Virus record (IMG/VR): IMGVR_UViG_3300042352_000985
Coordinates: 1 to 26,327 of that record
Reading direction: 5' to 3' (one strand)
DNA from: a virus
Length of the DNA: 26,327 nucleotides
Below the pieces are notes generated by a model. That model saw only the letters and a list, made by a program, of their open reading frames with translations, ran no database searches and was not told where the DNA came from. Within the stretch, counting starts at the first letter, position 1. Every line of letters begins with the position of its first letter. The translations under genes were made by a program, and so were the position numbers. Shown piece after piece: positions 21,338-26,327 of the stretch.

Positions 21338-21739
21338 TTACCGAGGATGGCCAACTCTTCGGGCGAGATGCGACCACCGGTAGGCATGGATCTTGAATCC
21401 GTTGTTGCGGCGGAAGAGCACCCAGTCGTGCTGATGAGGGGCGACCCGGAGAAACTCGCGGATGGTATTCTGGCCCTCGACTCTCGACCCTCGACCCTCG
21501 ACTTGGTCCGCTACCGCAAGTTCGACGAACCACGCGTTCGGTTGCTGGCTCTCGACCCTCGACTCTCGACCATCGACGATTGCTTTCTGCTCCGGATCCC
21601 ACCTCTCCTCGCTGGCCAGCATGAAGGCTGATGCAGTGGAATAGACAAGCCCACACGACAAGTGCCAGCCCAACCGCTCCTCGAAGGGCGTGGTCGAATG
21701 ATCCTGCCACCATGTCCGTGCGATTTCCCATGCGAGCAT
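21338..21739 (-). CDS. Hypothetical phage protein with two in-frame heptamer insertions (133 aa)
   Basis: The ATG at 21739 overlaps the tail-fibre stop (TAATG). The N-terminus (LAWEIARTWWQDHSTTPFEERLGWHLSCGLVYST) and the C-terminus (FLRVAPHQHDWVLFRRNNGFKIHAYRWSHLARRV) look like an ordinary conserved phage protein. Between them, VDGRESRVES (about residues 55-64) and VEGRGSRVEG (about 79-89) are translated straight from GTCGAG-type arrays. Both keep the frame. The family is not recognised. The insertions probably form flexible, charged loops. Confidence 0.65.
   Translation of the reverse strand: MLAWEIARTWWQDHSTTPFEERLGWHLSCGLVYSTASAFMLASEERWDPEQKAIVDGRESRVESQQPNAWFVELAVADQVEGRGSRVEGQNTIREFLRVAPHQHDWVLFRRNNGFKIHAYRWSHLARRVGHPR
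21474..21503. repeat. Heptamer array inside a coding gene (first)
   Basis: CCCTCGA CTCTCGA CCCTCGA CCCTCGA CTT lies within the 133-aa gene and is read in frame on the minus strand as VEGRGSRVEG. Confidence 0.85.
21548..21577. repeat. Heptamer array inside a coding gene (second)
   Basis: GCTCTCGA CCCTCGA CTCTCGA CCATCGA lies 44 nt from the first array in the same gene and is read in frame as VDGRESRVES. Confidence 0.85.
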
Positions 21740-22401
21740 TACCAGTTGCCAAAGATCACGACGCAGGCCGTGTTGGGGTTTTCGGGTCCCGCGGCTGTGT
21801 CCAGAAAACTGACCCGCACGGAAGTGGTTGTGACCATTGTTGCCGCCGCTCCGGCCCTGATGGCGGAGAGCGCATTATTGGCTGCACCCTGAGCAGTCAC
21901 CATGACCGCGTAGTTGGCATTCGGGAATGCCGAGCTGAAGTTGACCGTGAAGTCCCCGTTGGCGTTCTTGGTGATCGTGGAGACGTTGTGGCTCGAGCGG
22001 ATCGTGGCGGCGGTGGGGGTGCCGAGGGTGTAGGTTCCGGCGCCGTTGAAGTTGACCCAAGCCTTGGCCAGTCCGTTCGATGCTGGCGAGGAAAGTCCCG
22101 TTGCATTGCCGGTGACCGTGCCGGTCAGGTTGGCCGTGATGGTTCCGGCCGAGAAGTTCCCAGACGAGTCGCGGGTGACGATGGCGCTGGCCGTGTTGGC
22201 GCTGGTAGCCGTGGTGGCAGTGTTGGAGACCTTGCCGGCGGTGGAGATCGTGGACAGCTTGGAATCAGCGATTGCGGCAGCTGCGTCGATGTCGGCATTC
22301 ACAATGCCCGAAACCGTGGCGCTTCCCGCCAGGCTGTTCAGCTTGGCCGGGGTGACCGTCTCGCCATTGGTGAAATTGTAGCCGGAGGTGACGGTGGCCA
22401 T
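21739..22401 (-). CDS. Tail fibre protein
   Basis: The 220-aa protein begins MATVTSGYNFTNGETVTPAK, a common tail-fibre N-terminus. It continues with ADIDAAAAIADSKLSTI, then a Thr/Ala/Ser-rich repeat (VSNTATTATSANTASAIV, RDSSGNFSAGTITANLTGTV) typical of trimeric fibre shafts. From ~115 a C-terminal domain (KAWVNFNGAGTYTL, SSHNVSTITKNANGDFTVNFS) matches phage fibre tips that follow this shaft type. It should mediate host-surface recognition. The length is short, so it may attach to a larger fibre or baseplate protein. A promoter-like module lies just upstream. Confidence 0.85.
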   Translation of the reverse strand: MATVTSGYNFTNGETVTPAKLNSLAGSATVSGIVNADIDAAAAIADSKLSTISTAGKVSNTATTATSANTASAIVTRDSSGNFSAGTITANLTGTVTGNATGLSSPASNGLAKAWVNFNGAGTYTLGTPTAATIRSSHNVSTITKNANGDFTVNFSSAFPNANYAVMVTAQGAANNALSAIRAGAAATMVTTTSVRVSFLDTAAGPENPNTACVVIFGNW

Positions 22402-22411
22402 GGCTTAGAAA

Positions 22412-22543
22412 GACGAGGGACGAGAGTCGAGGGTCGAGAGCACGGAATGCCGCATGGGGAGAGGATAGGTGTTAAGGGGGCCGAGCTTAATGGGTGACTT
22501 TTGGCTGTTCATGCCCTCGACGTTCGACCCTCGTCCTTCGACC
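22412..22543. repeat. Repeated module copy 2 (no cargo gene)
   Basis: A left array (GACGAGG GACGAGA GTCGAGG GTCGAGA) is followed by a block (22440-22500) homologous to 19156-19222, with AATGCCGCATGGGG, AGGATAG, GAGCTTAATGGG and GACTT conserved in the same positions. Then come GGCTGTT and the right array (CCCTCGA CGTTCGA CCCTCGT CCTTCGA). The ~300 nt holding the YkgJ-type gene in copy 1 are missing. It lies between the tail-fibre and tail-protein genes. Confidence 0.7.
22462..22490 (-). promoter_or_regulatory. Promoter-like element upstream of the tail fibre gene
   Basis: On the minus strand TTAAGC (22485-22490) and TATCCT (22462-22467) are 17 nt apart, as in the copy ahead of the gene at 19116. 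It points towards the tail fibre start at 22401. Confidence 0.5.
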
Positions 22544-22547
22544 CGGC

Positions 22548-24674
22548 TCAGCCCTCCGTCCTCGCCAGTCGTGACGTATCGCTCGGGAGGGTGGCGTCGG
22601 CGCTGACAGCGCGGATGGTCGGACGGCCGCCGGAGGTGGCCACCGTCAGGTCGAGGTAGGTGCCGGGACGACGGATCGGGGCCCGGATCGTGTAGTCGTT
22701 GTCGGATCCACTGTTGGTCACCGTGGCGATGGGAGTCGTGTTATCGGGGTCGGTCGTGACTGCCGAGACCGTCACCGCGGACCCCGCGGGCAGCATGGCC
22801 GAGACCGCGACATTCCCCAGCCGCTTTCGTCCCAGTGTGGAGTAGAAGTAGCGCCGGGTGGTGATCACCCCGCTCACCGGGGATGTGGCGCTGCCGGTCC
22901 CGGCATCGTCGCTCGCAGCCTCCACCTCCTCGAGCAGGAAGAGGGCTCCGGAGTTCGACGCGGCAAAGAGTCGGCGGGTCGTCCCAAAGTCGCTGATAAC
23001 CAGGCGGTCGAGTGCGGGCAGGTTGGTGTCAACCGATTCCCATGCTTCATTAAGCTGGTTGTAGATCAGGAGGGTGTTGGGCGCGGTGGCATTGCCGGTC
23101 GGGACCGCGAGGAAGTAGCGATTGTTGAAGTAGACCGCATTCGAGGTGCCGATCGCGGCCTGATTGATCGTGGCAAAGAGGTCGGCCACCGGCTCCGAGA
23201 GGGGGAGCGTGTTGCCGCGCAGGGCGAGGTCGAGTTGGGAATTGTCCAGACGGTAGACCCCCTGATCGGCTAGAAAGTAGACAAAGGTTCCGGCAGTGGC
23301 CACGGTCATCCGGGCCGAGCAGCCGACCTCGGAGGTCAGCAGCTGGAGCTTGGACTGGGTCACATCGACCGAGGTGCCGTCCGAGGCGATGACCAGGGTG
23401 CCGAGGTAGATCGACTTGCGCAGGAAGGCGATGATCTCCCCGTTGGCGTAGGGGTGGATCGCGACCAGGTAGTCGTTGGATCCCGTGTTGGTCCGGAACC
23501 CCTTGAGCATCGGGTCATAGGTGTCCGGGTCGAGCACGTCGGAGATGAGCAGGGTATCGCGGCTGTTGCAGAGCACGACCTGATTGTTGTAGTAGGCGCA
23601 GATCCCGTTCGTCGGTGAGACCATCCGCGAGAAGGTCGGCCCGAGCGGGGAGGTGCCGGTGGGCACCCGGGCAAAGCCATTGGCCACATTGCCATCCCAG
23701 ACCAGGGGGCACTGGACCCGCTGGGCAAAGAGACTGGTCGAGGTGTTGGCCGCCGTGGTGCTGGGCACCGCCACCGTGAAGGTCGTGGGTTGGCCGCCTA
23801 TTGCAGGCGTGGAGGGCACGCTGGCAATGACCGCGTCGAGGTTGAACCCGCTCTGATCACTTCCCGAGAGTCTTACCATCTCCCCGACCGCATAGCCATG
23901 GGCCGAGGGCATGGTAACCGTGGCCGTGCCGCTGGTCTGACTGATCGATGTCACCCGCTGCTGGAGATCGGAGCGGCGCCAGCGGAAGAGATAGAGCCGG
24001 TCGAATGCCTGCAGGGTGTTGACAATGTCGCCGGGCAGGATCTGCTCTGAGATCGGCGCCACCGGGTAGGAAAGGGTCAGGAGCGACGATCCTTGGCGGT
24101 AGAGATAGGCGGACGTCGGTCCCGCCAGCACGATGTACTCATTGGCAAAGTCGTAGCGTGGGGAGGAGTAGACCCCGGCACCGAAGATGCCGCCCGCGTA
24201 GCTGGCTAGTAATACCGGCCAGGCCCAGGTGATCACGCCCGTGGCCGGTGAGCTCGGCGAGCCCGAGACCGGGTAGGTGAAGGTCGAGCCACCCGTGATC
24301 GTGACCGTGAACTGTCCATTGTAGGCCGAAGGGGATGCCCCGGCGATCTGGACCAGGAACTGACTGCCGGTCGAGCCCAGCCCGTGAGGCGATGCGGTCG
24401 TGACCGTGGCCACGTTGCCCGACTGGGTGATCGAACTGACCGAGTCCCCGCCGTGGAGGGTGAAGGGGAGCGTGACCGGCGTGGCGCCGACCGAGATGCC
24501 CGATGCCAGACGACGGGCACCCTTGCGCGTCTGGGCGATGCCGCGGTCGAGCCGGATGTTCTCGGCCACCTGAAGATAGCCCTCCTTGATCGTGAGCGGA
24601 TTCCGCCGGGACTGGAGGCCGAGGAAGGCCGTGTCGCCATCACGGACAATGGGGCTGGAGAGGGAGGGAGGCAT
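22548..24674 (-). CDS. Large tail structural protein (708 aa)
   Basis: The protein starts MPPSLSSPIVRDGDTAFLGL and contains RNPLTIKEGYLQVAENIRLD then KGARRL, a pattern at the N-terminus of podophage tail tube or nozzle proteins. It includes two similar strand-rich inserts (VATVTTASPHGLGSTGSQFL around 85 and TATVTMPSAHGYAVGEMVRL around 245) that look like duplicated small beta domains. The middle (LLTSEVGCSARMTVATAG, LADQGVYRLDN) suggests a beta-propeller-like body. No enzymatic motif. Best guess is a tail-tube or nozzle protein (T7 gp12-like role). It is followed downstream by module copy 2. Confidence 0.7.
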   Translation of the reverse strand: MPPSLSSPIVRDGDTAFLGLQSRRNPLTIKEGYLQVAENIRLDRGIAQTRKGARRLASGISVGATPVTLPFTLHGGDSVSSITQSGNVATVTTASPHGLGSTGSQFLVQIAGASPSAYNGQFTVTITGGSTFTYPVSGSPSSPATGVITWAWPVLLASYAGGIFGAGVYSSPRYDFANEYIVLAGPTSAYLYRQGSSLLTLSYPVAPISEQILPGDIVNTLQAFDRLYLFRWRRSDLQQRVTSISQTSGTATVTMPSAHGYAVGEMVRLSGSDQSGFNLDAVIASVPSTPAIGGQPTTFTVAVPSTTAANTSTSLFAQRVQCPLVWDGNVANGFARVPTGTSPLGPTFSRMVSPTNGICAYYNNQVVLCNSRDTLLISDVLDPDTYDPMLKGFRTNTGSNDYLVAIHPYANGEIIAFLRKSIYLGTLVIASDGTSVDVTQSKLQLLTSEVGCSARMTVATAGTFVYFLADQGVYRLDNSQLDLALRGNTLPLSEPVADLFATINQAAIGTSNAVYFNNRYFLAVPTGNATAPNTLLIYNQLNEAWESVDTNLPALDRLVISDFGTTRRLFAASNSGALFLLEEVEAASDDAGTGSATSPVSGVITTRRYFYSTLGRKRLGNVAVSAMLPAGSAVTVSAVTTDPDNTTPIATVTNSGSDNDYTIRAPIRRPGTYLDLTVATSGGRPTIRAVSADATLPSDTSRLARTEG

Positions 24675-24681
24675 GGCGGAT

Positions 24682-24714
24682 GAAGTGAAAAGTTAAAAAG
24701 TGAAAAGTGAAAAT
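24682..24714. repeat. Heptamer tandem array (AAGTGAA word)
   Basis: AAGTGAA AAGTTAA AAAGTGAA AAGTGAA lies between the tail-protein start and the endolysin stop. It is the third distinct word at a gene boundary on this arm. Confidence 0.8.
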
Positions 24715-24716
24715 GG

Positions 24717-25166
24717 CTAAACGACTGAACGGCCGGTCTTCACGCGCTCGCGCATCTCGGCGAGGGTCAGGCCGGTGTTCCACTGGATGTGTGGTTCATC
24801 GACAAACTTCCAGTTGCCTCCCCATTCGAGCTGGGAATAGATCTCCACGACCTTGCCTATCTCGCGGTAGAACGAGGATTCTCCCAGGTAACGGCCATCC
24901 GGGAGGAAGAGACCCACATCGGCCGCGATCCCGAAGTTGTGGAGCGACTGTCCGCCGCGGGCCTTGGTCACGATCGGGCCGGGGGCCGTGCGGCCCTTGG
25001 CATAGAGCGCATCTTGCTCCGCATAGGTGCGGGTGCCCGCGATGTAGCGGACGGCGATGCCGCGTTCTTGGAAATGCTTCTTGAGCGCGATGAGGCAGTT
25101 CGTGAAGACCGAGCGCACCTTGGGGTTCAGCGTGTCGATGTTCTTCTGGCTGCGTTCGTCGATCAT
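24717..25166 (-). CDS. Endolysin, M15-family peptidase
   Basis: From the ATG at 25166 (MIDERSQKNIDTLNP) the 149-aa protein has the M15 zinc peptidase signatures: GTRTYAEQDALYAKGRT (~44-60), S74-L-H76-N-F-G-I-A-A-D83 with the first two zinc ligands, and E114-W-G-G-N-W...P-H126 with the catalytic Glu and third ligand. This family (VanY or L-alanyl-D-glutamate peptidase type) cuts peptidoglycan stem peptides to release progeny. No signal peptide, so a holin is needed. The ATG overlaps the holin stop as ATGA. Confidence 0.92.
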   Translation of the reverse strand: MIDERSQKNIDTLNPKVRSVFTNCLIALKKHFQERGIAVRYIAGTRTYAEQDALYAKGRTAPGPIVTKARGGQSLHNFGIAADVGLFLPDGRYLGESSFYREIGKVVEIYSQLEWGGNWKFVDEPHIQWNTGLTLAEMRERVKTGRSVV

Positions 25167-25567
25167 TTCGCCACCCCCTTCACCTTCTCCCATGAGCGGA
25201 ATCCTCCGAGTCCGAGTAGGCCAAAGAGGACGGTGTTGAGCGCATCATGGTCGAGTGCGACGACGGGTGCCGGTTGTTTCGTGTAGAGGGTGTAAGCGAA
25301 CGAGAAGAAGGGCTGGATGACGAACTGCCAAGCGAAGGCAGAGGCGCAGACCCAGCCGACGCAGGGGCGCCACCCGCTGACAAAAATGTTGGAGTTTGCC
25401 GCCTCCGTGTTGTTGATCTCCGCCTGTGACTTGGCGGCATCTGCCTCGATCTGGATCAACTGCTGTTGAAGTTCAGCTTGGATCTTGATCTGTGCGTCCC
25501 GGTCAGGGACGAACTTGTTCACAAGTTGCGAGACCGTCGTGACCATCTGGGGGATGTCCCAAGTCAT
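25163..25567 (-). CDS. Holin, 3TM family
   Basis: The N-terminal ~70 residues are charged and helical (IQAELQQQLIQIEADAAKSQAEIN). Then FVSGWRPCVGWVCASAFAWQF, the conserved motif of the '3TM holin / gene-transfer release' family (PF11351), leads into hydrophobic segments (VIQPFFSFAYTLY; LNTVLFGLLGLGGFRSWEKV). The protein should form membrane lesions that let the adjacent endolysin reach the wall. At 134 aa it is a usual length. It overlaps the endolysin start. Confidence 0.88.
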   Translation of the reverse strand: MTWDIPQMVTTVSQLVNKFVPDRDAQIKIQAELQQQLIQIEADAAKSQAEINNTEAANSNIFVSGWRPCVGWVCASAFAWQFVIQPFFSFAYTLYTKQPAPVVALDHDALNTVLFGLLGLGGFRSWEKVKGVAK

Positions 25568-25572
25568 AAAAT

Positions 25573-25848
25573 CTATCGCAGCAGCGTCGTTTCGATTCTC
25601 TGTGTGCGTTGGTCGATTTGTTGCAACGTAGCTAATGCCGCCGCAAGGATCTCCCGACGTTGCGCGGCGTCTTGCTGGATCTCCGCGATTCGCGCATCCT
25701 GCGATTCGTTCAACCTCTCCACGCGATCCATACGCAGGGGGAGTGCCGAGTAGAGTGAGAGAAATGTCCAGAGCGCCGCAGCCCCGCTACAAGCCGCGAC
25801 CAGGGAGATGACCAGGGTCAGCGGATGAGGGATTGTGGATGAGTTCAT
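25573..25848 (-). CDS. Spanin-like or accessory lysis membrane protein (91 aa)
   Basis: One N-terminal membrane helix (LTLVISLVAACSGAAALWTF) is followed by a long coiled coil (RVERLNESQDARIAEIQQDA, then QRREILAAALATLQQID). That topology fits an inner-membrane spanin or a small lysis-accessory protein, and the gene lies 5 nt upstream of the holin. No outer-membrane lipoprotein partner with a lipobox was found in the neighbouring frames, so the spanin assignment is tentative. Confidence 0.5.
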   Translation of the reverse strand: MNSSTIPHPLTLVISLVAACSGAAALWTFLSLYSALPLRMDRVERLNESQDARIAEIQQDAAQRREILAAALATLQQIDQRTQRIETTLLR

Positions 25849-25852
25849 GGCA

Positions 25853-26173
25853 TTAGAAACCGATTGCTGATTTCAGCTTGGTCAGCAGACCGGGTGAGTC
25901 GGCAGATGGATCGGAAATGGGAGTCGGTTCCTCCACAACCTCCGTGATCCATGCGGGAAGCGGCGTGTCGGCAGGGTCGAGGAGGGCAGACCACTCGTAG
26001 TAGAGAGGTTCACCGACGGGTTGCTCAAATCCCTCTTCGTCCTTTGCGTAGGAGGCATAGACGGGCCACGGGACGATATTGATGCCCCAGACTGGACGGC
26101 ATGGCGAAGGGTTCATCCATAGCCAAGGGAGGGCACTTGCGTCTTGGAGAGTTGTCGCTCTAAAGGTTCTCAT
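25853..26173 (-). CDS. Hypothetical protein (106 aa)
   Basis: The protein begins MRTFRATTLQDASALPWLWM and is rich in Trp and Pro (SPCRPVWGINIVPWPVYASY). It has a polar acidic centre and ends SPGLLTKLKSAIGF. It has no obvious membrane helix or known fold. It lies 4 nt before the spanin-like gene and 2 nt after the stop of a partial gene, so it belongs to the tail/lysis operon. The DNA here is less GC-rich than most of the window. Confidence 0.6.
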   Translation of the reverse strand: MRTFRATTLQDASALPWLWMNPSPCRPVWGINIVPWPVYASYAKDEEGFEQPVGEPLYYEWSALLDPADTPLPAWITEVVEEPTPISDPSADSPGLLTKLKSAIGF

Positions 26174-26175
26174 GA

Positions 26176-26327
26176 TTAAGGAAGGCCGAGTCCGAGGCCA
26201 AGGGTGGACTTGTAAAGATTGTAGATTGCCGTATTGCTTACTGGGGCATAGAAAGCTGCCGCAAACGGAATAACTCCCTTATATGTGTATTGAGCGTAAA
26301 GTGCGCTTCCTATATTCAAAGAAACTT
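26176..26327 (-). CDS. C-terminal fragment of a structural-type protein
   Basis: Reading the minus strand from the right edge gives an open frame with NIGSALYAQYTYKGVIPFAA, then NTAIYNLYKSTLGLGLGLP and a TAA at 26178-26176. No start codon is within the window, so the gene continues to the right. The short hydrophobic and aromatic motif followed by LGLGLGLP looks like the end of a phage tail or fibre protein, but that is only a guess. Base composition is AT-richer than the virion genes to the left. Confidence 0.55.
   Translation of the reverse strand, partial: VSLNIGSALYAQYTYKGVIPFAAAFYAPVSNTAIYNLYKSTLGLGLGLP

Noticed and set aside
21739-22401. Diversity-generating retroelement acting on the tail fibre
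   Set aside because: No reverse transcriptase, template repeat or adenine-biased variable repeat pair was seen in the window.
21631-22497. 288-aa plus-strand open frame across the tail fibre gene
   Set aside because: Gly/Arg/Asp-rich shadow of the tail fibre. Only its last residues (MPHGERI...ELNG) are of interest, because they come from the repeated module.
19126-22543. CRISPR array or direct-repeat DR/spacer structure
   Set aside because: Units are 7 nt, contiguous, imperfect and without spacers; no cas genes are present.

Overview
The window is a stretch of a temperate tailed dsDNA phage (free genome or prophage), G+C-rich (about 60% by eye). Replication, lysogeny, integration, virion and lysis genes are all present. 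Terminase, portal and capsid genes are not seen and presumably lie outside. The internal-virion, tail-fibre and large tail genes suggest a short-tailed (podovirus-like) particle. The host is Gram-negative-like. Verrucomicrobiota/Planctomycetota is a low-confidence guess, resting on the heptamer repeats and general recall of such genomes.

Left arm (1-7720, all minus strand). This is a tightly packed early operon read right to left, with many ATGA or TAATG junctions. In order of transcription it holds a ribbon-helix-helix regulator, several very small proteins (some membrane-like), an excisionase-like HTH protein, an HTH protein with a low-complexity tail, a replication-initiator-like protein and a DnaB helicase. 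These are followed by a GT-A glycosyltransferase-like protein, hypothetical proteins, a deoxynucleoside monophosphate kinase and the N-terminus of a cytosine-C5 DNA methyltransferase cut by the window edge. An iteron-like cluster (TGCTGACA/TGTCAGCA) lies inside the initiator gene, as in lambda.

Switch and integration region (7721-11670). Two ribbon-helix-helix genes diverge from a control region. A plus-strand set of small unknown genes ends with a signal-peptide protein. Next come a 39-nt copy of the 5' half of a tRNA-Thr(CGU), a cluster of RACGTAGCA motifs and a tyrosine recombinase, which together look like attP with arm sites. A tRNA-like cloverleaf follows the integrase.

Right arm (11671-26327, minus strand except one gene). 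It holds a winged-helix-like small protein, a metallophosphoesterase, a 1474-aa virion protein with an HEXXGH motif, two further internal virion-like proteins, a PAPS-reductase-family protein, another virion protein, a tail fibre, a large tail protein, and a lysis block (M15 endolysin, 3TM holin, spanin-like protein). One plus-strand cysteine-cluster gene (YkgJ type) interrupts this arm.

The most unusual feature is a set of short arrays of imperfect 7-nt repeats at gene boundaries, built from several different 'words' (GTCGAGN, GGATGAA, AAGTGAA, GSGCTAG). Two arrays lie in frame inside a coding gene. Inverted GTCGAG-type arrays also flank two copies of one module. One copy encloses the YkgJ-type gene and the other lacks it, and both carry the same promoter-like pair TTAAGC-N17-TATCCT ahead of virion genes.
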